Shown here piece by piece: positions 24,528 through 36,622 of a stretch of DNA of 64,000 bases (position 1 is the first letter of the stretch; the number at the start of each line of letters is the position of its first letter). Origin of the DNA: Piper betle (taxonomy: Eukaryota; Streptophyta; Magnoliopsida; Piperales; Piperaceae); contig JAURVB010014869.1 in NCBI GenBank assembly GCA_033002965.1, positions 1 to 64,000 on the forward strand. Direction: 5' to 3'. The position numbers were made by a program, and so were the translations under genes. The notes under the pieces were generated by a model. It was not told where the DNA came from, did no database searches, and saw nothing but the letters and a program-made list of their open reading frames with translations.

Positions 24528-25320
24528 TAGTGAGAACATGAGTTTTAGTGCAAGCAACTCGCAGGACTCAGACCAGGGATCCATCTCCTTCTCCTCCTAT
24601 GCATACTAGTCCTAGTCATGCGCCCAGCGAGATAGCATCTAGTAGGCTGAGAGCTCAACTACCGTCAGGAGAAGCCAATGTGAGCGCCTCGCTAGCCACC
24701 TAAGTTCTCGTAGTTACCAGACTGAGAGAGATGCAATCATTGCCCAATTGGTAGAGACACAGAGACAAATACAAGAGAGCCAGGAAGAGCTCAGGAGAGA
24801 GCTCTGTCAGATAGCCCTCTCCATCGCCCGAGTTGAGAAGAGGCCGTTAGGAGATGACGGAGTACGAGGAGAGGCCGCTTCTCCCATGGACTACCCGCCG
24901 CCACCTCCTCCTCCATCAGCACAGCAGGGGACCATCCCTACAGCTCCTCTGATTGCTCCTCTTCAGACTGGGATGGGCATGCATGACAGTGGACCTCCTG
25001 GAGCTAGTAGTGGGCAGACGGCAAGGGGTATCATACCAGTAGTGGTAGTGTCGTCGTCACCATAGTTTGAGATAGGCGAGGGCTCAAACAAATCTATAGA
25101 CGTAAGATATGGTAGATTTTGGTAGTATGAACAATTTGTGAAAAATGGAGGGCGCTCTTTCCTAGGGAAGCTAGATGCAGAAGAGGTTTTCTTATGGATT
25201 TCATCCACGATTGGCGTGTTTGAGAACATGACATTCCCGATGGAACAGCTGGTGAGGATGTATGCAGCCACAGTTGAGGAGGCATTAGCGGGCACAACTG
25301 TCGTGACAAGATGATAGAGT
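24528..25320 (+). pseudogene. gag remnant of the chromovirus
   Basis: A 105-codon frame (24748-25065) opens with a coiled-coil-like stretch (RQIQESQEELRRELCQIA), then prolines. After a stop, SFLGKLDAEEVFLWI and MTFPMEQLVRMYAATVEE follow in the same line of sequence; these match the start of Ty3/gypsy capsid. The rest of capsid, the CCHC knuckle and the front of the protease are missing, with a deletion junction around 25285-25320. Confidence 0.7.
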
Positions 25321-25680
25321 TCGGTGTGATCTTTGGGATGGATTGGATGTCCAAGCAGGGAGCTTTAATAGATTACCAGAAGAAGATGGTGACTTTTCGA
25401 CACGGAAGGCGCCTTTTCTTTTTCCACGGTCAGGGCAGAAATAGAGAGAAAGGCTAGATCTCCTATCAGAATGCAGTGAGACAGTTGGACAGGGGTTGTG
25501 AGTTGTTGATGGCCGCTTTGGTGTTGGCTAGAACAGAATGGCTCAGGGGACAAGCCCAATGTTGAGCTGATTCCAGTTGTCAGGGAGTTTGCAGATGTCT
25601 TTTCAGATGAGATCATTGGATTGCCACCGAGGAGAGAGGTCGATTTTGCTATAGATTTGATGCCAGGGACAGCACCCATC
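25315..25680 (+). pseudogene. Protease remnant and RT leader of the chromovirus
   Basis: Sequence encoding FGVIFGMDWMSKQGALIDYQ corresponds to the C-terminal part of the retroviral-type aspartic protease (usual D-V-I-L-G-M-D-W-L). The catalytic DTG end has been deleted. Downstream, a frame-shifted stretch encodes the linker to RT, including [18 protein letters not shown] residues near 25640-25680. Several stops. Confidence 0.6.
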
Positions 25681-27030
25681 TCTAGAACCCCATATAGGAT
25701 GGCACCACTGGAACTCTGAGAGCTTAAGGAGCAATTGCAGACACTGTTGGATCAGGGTTTTATCCGACCGAGCGTGTCACCATGGGGAGCACCGGTGTTG
25801 TTTGTGAAGAAGAAGGATGGAAGCATGCATTTATGCATCGATTATAGGATGCTAAACCATGTGACCATTAAGAACAGATACCCTCTTCCTCGCATTGATG
25901 ATCTATTTGACCAGTTGAGCTCAGCAAAGGTCTTTTCGAAGATTGACTTGAGATCTGGCTACCACCAGTTGAGGATTAGAGCAGAGGATATTCCGAAGAC
26001 TGCATTTAGAACGAGGTATGGACACTATGAATTTTTGGTTATGCCCTTCGAATTGACAAATGCTCCAGCAGCATTCATGGACCTTATGAACAGAGTGTTC
26101 AGTCCCTTTTTGGATCGATTTGTAATAGTCTTCGTGGACGACATATTTGGTGTATTCCTCATCGAGGGAAGAACATGAGCAGCATCTCCGTATGGTGTTA
26201 CAAACCCTAAGAGAGCACAGATTGTACGGAAAATTTGCGAAGTGTGACTTTTGGCTTTCAGAGGTCAACTTCTTAGGGCATATTATATCAGCAGCAGGGA
26301 TTTCAGTGGATCCAGTGAAGATAGAGGCAGTTGTACAGTGGGGACAACCGAGAACACCTTCCGAGATACGGAGTTTCCTTGGTCTAGCAGGATATTACCG
26401 TCATTTCATACAGGGTTTTTCCTCCATAGCAGCTCCTCTCACACAGCTGACTAAGAAAGACAAACACTTTGTATGGACTGACGAGTGTGAGCAGAGTTTC
26501 AGGACGTTGAAGGAGAGATTGACTTCGGCGCCAGTTCTCACAATACTAGAGGGGCACGATGACTTTGTAGTCTACACAGATGCCTCAGGAATTGGGCTAG
26601 GTTGTGTTTTGATGCAGAGAGATAAGGTTATCGCATATGCATCTCGTTAGCTAAAGGTGCATGAGCGTAACTACCCTACTCACGATTTGGAACTTGCAGC
26701 AGTAGTTTTTGCCCTCAGAATATGGAGACATTACCTCTATGGGACTTCCTTTCGACTTTTGACTGATCACAAAAGTCTGAAGTATATCTTCACACAGAAA
26801 GATTTGAACAGCCGACAGAGGAGATGGTTGGAGTTGTTGTCTGATTATGAGATCGATATCTCATATCATGAGGGCAAGGCGAATGTAGTAGCAGACGCCT
26901 TGAGTAGGAGGCCAGTTCGAGACTCAGTGGGGATGGCAGCAGTTTCAGTGACTCCGATTGATACACGCCAGAGGCAGTTAGTTGGAATGATTGCTAGACT
27001 CTCCATTCAGCCGAGTATTTTTTAGCAGAT
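25681..27030 (+). pseudogene. Reverse transcriptase and RNase H of the chromovirus (broken)
   Basis: RT motifs in order: [65 protein letters not shown], and the FVDD catalytic box at 26131-26142. One extra T just after it (about 26146-26148) throws the frame, which resumes as [13 protein letters not shown] at 26147. RNase H follows with [16 protein letters not shown] at 26648-26650 replaces a glutamine codon, after which [19 protein letters not shown] and [11 protein letters not shown] continue to 27025. One frameshift and one nonsense codon make it inactive, but the region is well preserved. Confidence 0.93.
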
Positions 27031-28509
27031 TAGAGCTGCACAGAATGAGGATAAACAGTTGACTCAGTGGTTAGAGCAGGGAGTTCACAGAGATTTGGTC
27101 AGAGATGCAAGATGGACTGGTTAGATTGAGAGGACGTCTTTTCGTTCCGGACATCATTGAGTATCCCGGACTTCGTAGGACTATTCTTCATGATGCCCAC
27201 ACCTCGAGGTGCACAGTGCATCTAGGTGGAGTGAAGATGTATCACGATGTTCGGCGATCCTATTGGTGGCCAGGATTGAAGAGAGAGGTTTTTGACACCA
27301 TAGCCAGGTGTTTAGTCTGTCAACAGGTGAAGGCTGAACACATGCACCCCGGTGGGACCTTATAGCCACTGAAGGCCCCAGAGTGGAAGTGGGAGAGTAT
27401 AGCTTATGATTTCGTAGTCGGTCTGCCTAAGAATCGCCAGCAGAGAGACGCAATATGGGTAATAGTGGATCGACTAACGAAGTCTGCGCATTTTATCCCT
27501 ATTAGAATGGATTACCCATTATCCACTTTGGCGACCTTGTATCGGGATGAGATAGTACGACTACATGGAGTTCCGTTGGAGATCATCTCAGACAGAGACC
27601 CACGGTTTACGATCCCGTTTCTGGAGAGCTTTTCAAGCAGCCATGGGTACAGAGTCGAAGTTCAGTACCGCTTTCCACCCTCAGACAAATGGGCAGTCTG
27701 AAAGAACTATTTAGATTCTTGAGGATTTGCTTAGGGCCTGTATGCTAGATTTTGGAGGCGACTGGGCAGAGCATTTGCCTTTGGTGGAATTCGCTTACAA
27801 CAACAGTTACCAGGCTAGCATTGGGATGGCACCATTTGAAGCTCTATATGGTAGGCCGTGCAGATCCCCAGTGTGTTGGGTACAAGGCAGTGAGCCGATG
27901 ATAGTTGGACCAGAGATGGTTCAGCAGACACAGGATGTGGTTATGCGGATTAAAAAGAGAATGAGGTCAGCTCAAGACCGACAGAGAAGCTACGCTGATC
28001 AACGTCGACGTGAGGTTCACTTCATGGTCGGAGAACATGTTCTTCTGAAGGTGTCACCAACCAAGGGAAACATGAGGTTTGGTATGCGTGGGAAGCTTAG
28101 CCCGCGGTACATAGGACCATTCGACGTTCTAGAACGTGTAGGTCAGGTGGCCTATCGCTTGGCATTGCCGCCTCACCTATCAGCCGTACACCCAGTGTTC
28201 CACGTGTCCTTATTGAAGAAGTACCACCCAGATAACTCCCACGTTATCAGTTTCCAAGGGATAGAACTCCGTCCTGACTTGACGTATCCTGAGGACGCAA
28301 CGAGGATAGTTGATCGTCAAGTGAAGACCCTCAGACGTAAGCAGGTTCCCTTAGTACGAGTGCAGTGGAATCGACGTGGAGTTGAAGAATCTACATGGGA
28401 GCGTGAGGACGAGATCAGGAGGAGGTATCCCGAGTTGTTCGAGCAGCCAGCTTCTGGACCAGGTACTCCAGTTTCCAACCTCGATTACAGTTTACAGCAT
28501 TATGTTTGA
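27031..28509 (+). pseudogene. Integrase with C-terminal chromodomain (broken), Tekay/Del clade
   Basis: The zinc-binding HHCC region appears as HDAHTSRCTVHLG...CLVCQQVK (27190-27335). A TAG ends that frame at 27363-27365. The core carries D in AYDFVVGLPK, D in IISDRDPRF and E in ILEDLLRAC. A one-base insertion near 27630 and a TAG near 27711 interrupt the core before the last open frame (27727-28509). That frame ends in the GPFDVLERVGQVAYRLALP SH3-like module and a chromodomain (VRVQWNRRGVEESTWERE, RRRYPELF). Chromodomains in this position define chromoviruses; the sequence and the long LTRs fit Tekay/Del. They direct integration toward particular chromatin. Confidence 0.92.
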
Positions 28510-28548
28510 CGCCTCCTTGATTTAAAATTTTGAGGATGAAATTTTTAT

Positions 28549-28560
28549 AAGGAGGGAAGG
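28549..28560 (+). promoter_or_regulatory. Polypurine tract
   Basis: AAGGAGGGAAGG lies one base before the TG of the 3' LTR, the expected site for plus-strand DNA priming. No primer-binding site exists at the other end because that region is deleted. Confidence 0.8.
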
Positions 28561-28561
28561 T

Positions 28562-31500
28562 TGTAAAACCCGTGACTCGAGTCAGGGTTTTATAGTCGTT
28601 AGCCGGTCGGTTTGACCGTGGTTCGAGTCGGTTCAACTTTCAGAACACGTGTGCGGGGCCGAGGCCGACCGTGTGCACGTGCTATGAGGGTTTATGTATA
28701 CCCAAGTATCGATGATAGCGTCAGATACGCATCAGCAAACTGAGTTATCAGTAGATATGAGAGTATACAATTGATGATTTTTATTTTTTTCATGTTGTGA
28801 CCGTAGAATTAGTTTAGGCCGAATAACGCATTAGGACGCGTTAGATGGTATTCGGGTGGGTTATTAGTTATACGGCATGTCATTTGGATGTTGTGGTGTT
28901 TTATTTGATTTTATGGGATTTTTCCCATTTTTTCTGAATTTTTCTAGGATTTATTCCGAGTCAGTTATCATTCTTGACTCGAGCCGATGTCGAGTCAAGT
29001 CTTATTTACAACTTTGCCACCACCCTATACTTCTCATCTCTCTTCCCCAAACACTGACGTCTTCAGCGCCCAAACCCTAGCCGCCACCCTTGAGATTTTG
29101 CCACCGCCACCGACACCACCCCGCCGCCGATCGACGCCACCCAGCCAGGCCGTGCCGTCGCCCTGTTGCCCCGACCACGCCCAGCCACCGTCCAGCCGTC
29201 GCGACGCCAGAAATTGCCACGATTTCACGGCCGCTCCCGACGCGATTCCGCTGCTGTCTATGCCGGACCGCCGCCGCCGTGGCATCGAAGCCCTTCCCCT
29301 CGACTTCCCCTACCTTTCTCCCTTACCTAGCGCGACCGTCGAGGCCAGCCGTGGGTCTGATCAGAGCGACCGACCGCCCCGACCGAACTCGACGCCGCCG
29401 TTGGTGGCCATCGCCGCCGCAGCTGCCCTTGTCGTCACCACCATTGGGTCAAGCTCGCCGAGACGGTGCTAACCCCTACCTCCGATTGCCCCGCCGGAGC
29501 AGTCGCCGGAAAACCACCGGAATTGCCAGAAAATCACAGGCAGCAGTCGCCGGAAAATCACCGGCTCGCCTTCACTGCCTTTGTCTGTCGGCACCGATTT
29601 CAGCGCCGATCGCGAGGTGGTTTTTCCTTCTTTTTAGTATTATTATATGCATGTTGTGGTCATGGTAGCATATTAGAATTAATTTTATTAACTTCATGAT
29701 TTTAGTTTAATTAATCGTGAATTATGATAAACATGTTATGATTAGCGTAGATTGTGTTGTGTGATGTAAATGCTCACTAATGAAATTGTTAGTAAACCAC
29801 TAAATAGTTAATTAAATGCTTGTTAACTAGTTAATTTATGAATTTGTATGATTTAGGTTTTTGCATGCTCGTATTAAGTTAAACGGATTAAATTGATTAA
29901 ACCATTGTCACCTAATTAGAATAGGTATGTTTTGAAATTGGAATTAAAAGTGCTAGGTAATAAGTAACGTATGAAATCATAAAATTATTAACTTGCTTGA
30001 CAATTAGAGATTTAGTGTGATTGTTGAGATAATTGTCATGTTTGATTAGATTAGTGTATGCATGTGGATATATTAGTTATATAGGCGTGCATCATATATG
30101 TATGGGCGTTAGTAAATAATTATGTTCATGTAGGTTTGTTGCAGGAGCTCGCCGTCTAGGCACGAGACTGCGCTTGGAGCTTCTGACAGGTCCGTTAGGA
30201 CACGCTTCTTAGGTTTTATCGCTCTACTCTATCGGTGATTTGATTTATTGATTGTAGAACATGTCAGGTGGATGATTTATCGGACCCCACCTAACACGGG
30301 TCATCTGGTCGATTGTTTTCAGAATTAATAACCCTCGAGGATGAGATCCCTTGAGCTTGTTTTCGAAAATAAGATCCACCTCAAGTTGCCTTCGGGCCTA
30401 TTATAATAAATCCCGACCCAGCCCTATAAATAGTTTTATCGAGTTTTTAGTAAGACAAGAGAAGATGAATCGACTTGCACATGCCATGAGCGGATGTCGT
30501 GCCAGTCAAAGCGGGCTATGGATTAGTGCCAGTGGACTGTTCCATTCCCGAGGGATCCTGACAACTCCGCGTTTGAGTTCCTCACACCCGGAGAATGTGG
30601 AGGTTTACGGGTACTGTTTAGTACAGCGCATGTCCGGACTTGTGGTTCAAAGGGTACTAAAGGCGATTGCCTGAGAGTGCTTGGCCTTTGTGCTCAAGGC
30701 CAGGAGTAATATGGAGGTTCGGAGAGGGCTTAGGATAAAGTTTTACGTGAAGTACTGAAAAAGAAGTACCGAGAGCAGCACAGTACCAGATAGATCAGGA
30801 TGTTGTTGAGTCAGCTACTCAACGGCTCCTTTGTAGTTGCCCTTATGAGAGTTCTTGAGGAAGATATATGATTGTTTGCGTTCCATGAGAGTTTGCTCTC
30901 ATGTTCTAGTTTGATATTAGTTATTTCCGGACCAGTGACACCTGTTGTTAACGTTTTTCTACTATATGTAGGTGAGAACGATGAATGGTGTATGCCGGCC
31001 TTGACGAAGGATTAGCGTTTGCATTGCACACACATACCTGGCGCGCTATGCCGACTTTTGCGTAAGATGTGATGTGATTGACTGTTGTATTAGATTTACA
31101 TATTTGTGTATATATGCATGTGTTTGTGAGGCTTGTATGCCTTGTTTTAGAAATTCTTGGAAATGTTCTAATGCCCAGGAATGATCAGCTATGTTAAGTT
31201 GAAAATGAACAAAAACATGATGAGTATGAAATTGTAGGTGGGCTAGACCCAATTATAAGACGTGTTATTGCTTAATTCCTATTGTAGTGTGCATTATGGT
31301 TTTATATATATACCTATAATGTGCCGTGTTTTTAACAGGTTGTCCCCTTATTGCACTTTTAGGGGAGGCTCTGTCCATTTTATTTCAAGTTTTATGAATT
31401 TTGTTATTATTTTAATTACTTTGGTGTGTGATTATTATCATAACATTCACGTAGTATCCTATTAGGGTTTTGCATCTCATTCATATATTGTTTGTGCATT

Positions 31501-31647
31501 AGCGGCGTGCTCCATCTTGAGACGTCGAGAGGGTTATGTCGTAGCCGTTTAGGTTTTGGGTCAGCCAACTTAATTGGTTTACGAGTAGTTTGATCCTTTG
31601 TTACAGTTCTAGTCCGGGTTGAGAGTAAACCGGATTGGGGTGTGACA
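28562..31647 (+). mobile_element. Complete 3' LTR of the chromovirus
   Basis: About 3.1 kb from TGTAAAACCCGTGACTCGAG to GGGGTGTGACA, followed by target duplication CAAGA (31648-31652). U3 holds the terminal inverted motif, a T-rich tract, a GC-rich block (about 29050-29610) and the CTATAAATAG box at 30424-30433. Downstream come the conserved CTCCGCGTTTGAGTTCCTCA block, TATATGTAGGTGAGAACG and a GCCGTTTAGG...GGTTTACGAG end. The LTR is full length where the 5' LTR is not. Confidence 0.9.
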
Positions 31648-32256
31648 CAAGATGACTAAGTGCTGTCGGAAACATGGAGGAGCAGCAATACAACTTACAC
31701 ACATGTACCTACCGAGACTGAATGAGAATGTGATGTGATGAATTACTGTGAATGGTGGTAGATAAATGTCTTAATGTCTTGTTGCATGAAATGATATGTG
31801 TGTGATATTATTATGCATAGAATGGAACACAATGAGATAATAGGCAAGACCCGATGCAACAAAATAAACATGGTTATGAAGTGATTGTGTGTGAAAAGTA
31901 AAATGTTCTAGTATTGTTTTAATTTTTTATCGTCATGTAACAATATTGTTTATTATTGACAGGGTGTTCACTATTCCACTTTTATGGGAGACTTTGTTCG
32001 TTTGTTTTAAAAATCGTTATTTTTTTAGCTTTTCACGTGTTTGTTTTATTTTGAATATGATTGTATATCATAACTTTCATTTAGAACAACGTTAGAACCT
32101 AAACATCTCATTTACGCATTATATATTTGCATCATCATCTTGAGATGCCGAGGGTAAATCCGGGCCGACTTAACTGAATTAAATAAATTACCGAACGGTT
32201 CGGTCGCTAGTAGCATTTTCAATTTAGTTTACGGGTGGCCGAAACAAGATGTTGCA
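31648..32256 (+). mobile_element. Oldest plus-strand LTR, piece 3 (LTR 3' end)
   Basis: Resumes directly after the duplicated CAAGA: GGAGGAGCAGCAATACAAC and ACACATGTACCTACCGAG match 39891-39930. It ends in CGAACGGTTCGGTCGCTAG and ACAAGATGTTGCA, the decayed GGGGTGTTACA terminus. The three pieces sum to about 2.9 kb, a normal LTR length for the family. Confidence 0.75.
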
Positions 32257-32339
32257 TCCTCTCTCATGATCTACACCCTTCCTCCAACCCCCATGTAATA
32301 AAAAAATAAAAAATAATTATAAATTATTTTTACTTGTTT

Positions 32340-32592
32340 CACCATCTTTGTCAACATCATAACAAAATACCAAAACAAATTTACCATGGCATTTGTCAGG
32401 AGGCCGTGACAAATTGTCATGACAAATTTACAGCTTTCTATGACAAAATTTATTTTGATACATGCATATTTTCCACAAGGCACCCTCTGGTAGCAAATGC
32501 TCTGACAAATTAACATTTGTCATAGAATTTGAAGCCTCTGTCACAAACAACTCGTCACAGGATTGCCTACAAAAAACCCTTTTCCACTAGGA
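32340..32592 (-). mobile_element. CACTA-like terminal fragment
   Basis: Repeated short motifs TGACAAATT / TTTGTCA and GTGACAGAG-type units in both orientations are typical subterminal repeats of En/Spm (CACTA) transposons. On the minus strand it begins near CTAGTGGAAAAGGG, resembling a decayed CACTA terminus. Only one end is seen. Confidence 0.4.
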
Positions 32593-32747
32593 GCATACTA
32601 TGACTTCGCAATAAAGCTAATTTTTATGTTTAAAATTGTTTTCCCATAATTTATGGAGAATACTTTCAAGTTGGCGTATGTACGGTACCACTATTACGGT
32701 CACTAGCATTGATCAATGCACATGATGTTAACTGATAGAAGATGTAG

Positions 32748-33189
32748 CTAAGGCTACTAATTGAATGAGCTAGCTCGTGAGCATTTAACGTTCGGCTCGG
32801 CTCTACTTAACTTAAAACTAGACATTTAAATGCTCGAGCTCGAACTCAAATCCTATGAGTCGAGTTTCAGCAAGGTCATGCTCAATTCGACTCAACTCGA
32901 CTCGATTAAAACTCGAACTCAACTCAAAATCGACTCAGTAGCTCGATTCAAACTCGACTCGTAGCTCGATTCAAACTCGACTCGATAATATAATATAATA
33001 ATATACATAATATCACTTATCTGCTTAAAATACATTTAAAATTATAAATATATATTATTATTGACTACGTGCTAAATAATGGTAGTGGTGGGGGTGTTTT
33101 GTTTTTTTATCAAATCTCAGTGTCCTTGTAATCGAATAATCCAGATGAAAGTTTGAGACAGAAATATTATATGCCCCGGCTAAGATAGT

Positions 33190-33230
<41 letters not shown>
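32748..33230. repeat. Composite repeat, left part, ending in TA microsatellite
   Basis: Matches 52183-52684 in order: GCTAATTGAATGAGC, CTCGTGAGCATTTAACG, ACATTTAAATGCTCGAGCTC, TAATATAATATAATAATATAC, then GCTAAGATAGTCTTTATATA and a TA run at 33192-33229. The repeat resumes at 40749, on the far side of the pararetrovirus. Confidence 0.85.
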
Positions 33231-33231
<1 letters not shown>

Positions 33232-36200
33232 AGAACTGGATTCTATTTATTTTAATTGTTATCCAAATTTTTCATTATCCCTAAGTGATCCTCATCTTAA
33301 AGATACTTTGTGTTTGAACATGAAAACACAAGGATATGATATGAAAGAAGGATCCCAAAACAAATGTGTGTTATATAGAATATGTTTTAAGGCTATGACA
33401 GCAATTAATCCTAATGCTAAACTAGCATCTAGAAAAGGGAATACAACATTATTCCAAATAGATACAACCAAAGCTAATATAGAGATTCCTAAAATTATTA
33501 AGTGGACAGATATAGTTCTTCTAGAAGTTTGGAAATTAGAACAAGTAGTTCCTCCCAAAGTAGAGAAAAGATCTGCAGAAGCCATTATAGAAGAAACTAA
33601 TGGTGATGTTAACATAATCTTTGAAAGAAATAGTACTTCTACAAGATTTATATCAGAACATGATAAACCTTCTAGTTCTAATGTAGCTGGAATCCTTATG
33701 TCAGAACATAATATACCTCATGCGTTATATACGGATGAGCCAAGTTTCTCAGATATGGAATTTAAAATAAATACTATAGACTTTGAACCAAATAGGAAGA
33801 AATGCTCTAAAGAGTTTATGCAACAAAGAAATAAAACCTTTAGAGATTGGTATTTTAACATATTTGATGAAACTCAAAGACAAGAATATAAAGAACTTTA
33901 TTATAAAGATTTAAAAGCTTTAAAATATGAAATTCCTTTTAAAAAATGGTTTAAGGAATTAGTAACTCCTAAAATCTTAGTTCATAAAGAACCTAGAAAT
34001 TGGGAAACAACTAATGGTAAAATTATTACTAGTAGACATCCTCCTGTAGGCAGTATTAAACATGGAACAATAGAAGCAATGTCCTTTGTTAAGACTGAGT
34101 CTAAACCAGAGGATATAGCTATAATTATAAAACAAAATAATTATACCCATATGCATTTACAAACCATAGCAAATCAATTATCGAATATAGAAGATAATTG
34201 GACTCCTAGACAGAAAGGTAAAGAAAAGGTTGAAGAAGAAATTCTTAAACCTGTATTGATTAAACCTCCTATGATAACTACTAAGTTTAATAAAAGACCT
34301 CCTATAACAGAAGAATTTTTGGAAAGGTTAACAGGAAAACTAGGAGATTTAAAAATTAAAACTATTAAAGGATATGAATCTGAAGATTTGATAAATCAGT
34401 TTACAGATTCTATAAATGTAGCAAAGAAAAATCCTTTACCTCAAACGTTAAATTATTATCAAAGACCAACTCCTGCTAATTTATTATTTGAAGAAAACCA
34501 AAATATTACTTTATCACAATACAATGGAGAATCTGTCTATGAATGGAATATTGATGGACAGTCTGAATATCAGATAATAACAGTATTACATAATATACTT
34601 ATGTATGCTACTATTTGTAGAACAAATAATAATTCAGATAGACAAATTTCTGAAATGATAATTGCAGGGTTTACAGGCCAACTTAAAGGTTGGTGGGATA
34701 ATCATTTAACACAACCTCAAAAAATAGAAATCTTAAATGCTGTAAAAATAAACCCTAGTACTCAGCAGGTACGAGAAGATTCAGTATATACTTTAGTTCA
34801 GACAATATTACATTACTTTGTAGGTAATATTAATCAACTTAATGAAAGAATACAAGAGTTGATATTAAATCTGAGATGTCCAACTTTGACACATTTCAGG
34901 TGGTATAAAGATACATTTTTAACCTTATTATATCAAAGAGTAGATTCAAATAGTGATGTTTGGAAAGAAAGATTTATTTCTGGTTTACCTACACTTTTTG
35001 CGGAAAGAGTTAGAAATAGATTAAGGGAAATGCATGGTACAATTCCTTATTCTACATATACTTTTGGACAATTGGTAGGACAAGTTGTCTCAGAAGGATT
35101 AAAACTTTGTAATGAATTGAATTTAAGAAATCAATTAAAGAAACAAAAATTATTAGGAAAAAGAGAATTAGGAGAATTTTGCCAACAGTTTGGAACTAAT
35201 ATAACTCCTAAATATCCTAATAAAAATAAAGGTAATAAAAATAAACGTAGTAAATCTTTTATTCCTTATAAAAGAAGAAAGAAAACTACTAATGTAGAAA
35301 AGAAACCAGTAAAAGCTAAAAAGAATCAAAAGAAAAATAAATCTTTTACATCTAAACCTTTGAAACCTTTAGTTTGTTGGGACTGTGGTCAGACTGGACA
35401 CACAAGAACCCAATGTAGATTAAAGAAAAAGATAAAAGAATTAAACATTCTTGAGGAAGAAAAGCAAAGTTTAATTAATCTTTTAGAAGAATCAGATGAT
35501 CAATTATCAGAAAATACTTCTGAATATGATGCTCTAGAACTTAACCTAGAAGATGAAGAATCTTCATCATCAAGTGAAAGTACTTGTGGGTGTGATGATT
35601 ACAACAGAATAATGGATCTAAATAGACCAAGTATAAATGTAATCACAGCACAAGAAGAATTACTTTTAGATATGGTAGATTCTATTCCAGATAAAGAGGG
35701 AAAAAGAAAATTAATAGAGAAAATTTTAGAATCTACAAAAGATAAAATTAAAGAAAAATCTAAATTTAAACCTCAAGTAGAAGCAGCTTTGAAACCAGCT
35801 TATACTATGACAGAAGTTTTAAGTAGGGTAAAACAAGAAAAACCCATAACTACTAATGATTTAATTAAAGAAATAAATGAGCTTAAGAAAGAAGTTTCTA
35901 ATTTAAAAAGACGTATAGAAATCTTAGAATTAAATAATGAAATTAAAGATAATGAAAGTTCTGATGAAGATAATGAAGAAACAAAATTGTTTGAAGAATC
36001 AACATTTGAAATAGGTGAAACATCTCATCCAGAACAAGAAAATTATTTAAATGTAATAGAACAGACTATTACTAGAAAATATGTATTAAGAATAAAAATT
36101 ATCATAAAAGAAGAATTTAGTTTAGAAACTTTAGCATTAGTAGACACTGGTGCTGATAGAAATATAATACAAGAAGGATTAATTCCTACTAAGTATTATA

Positions 36201-36622
36201 AAAAGACTACTCAAACATTATCCGCAGCAAATGAAGAAAAATTACAAGTAAATTATAAACTTTCAAATGTTGTAGTTTGTATAGAAGATGTTTGTTTATA
36301 TTTAACTTTCATTTTAGTAAAAAATATAGGATCTGAAGTTATTTTAGGAAATCCCTTTACAGCTTTAATAGAACCTTTCTTTGTAGATGATATAGGAATT
36401 CATACTCATATAAAAGGAAAGGATATTACATTTAAATTGGAATATCCTAAAAGACAATCCTTTATTTCTAGAATGAAAAATAAACAAAACAGAAAAATTA
36501 ATCAAATAAATTATTTAAAAGAAGAAGTTAATAATTTAATATTAGAACATAAGTTAGAAAGTCCTTCTGTTCAACATAGAATAACAGATATAAAGAATTT
36601 ATTTGAGAAAGATCTTATGTAA
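33231..36622 (+). pseudogene. Endogenous pararetrovirus: movement-protein tail, coat and protease region
   Basis: An old caulimovirid copy. The frame is open from the microsatellite junction; the first ATG is at 33320, and the stop-free run reaches 36622 (about 1,100 codons). In order: a movement-protein C-terminus (GYDMKEGSQNKCVLYRICFK), a coat domain with FTGQLKGWWDN at residues about 455-465, a lysine-rich basic tract, a CCHC knuckle (CWDCGQTGHTRTQC, C690 counting from 33308), an acidic region with coiled coil, and an aspartic protease with DTG at residue 946. The fused MP-coat-protease order is typical of petuvirus/florendovirus-type viruses. The 5' part of the movement protein is absent. 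Codon use is very AT-rich. The reading frame is remarkably uninterrupted for an integrated copy. Confidence 0.9.
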
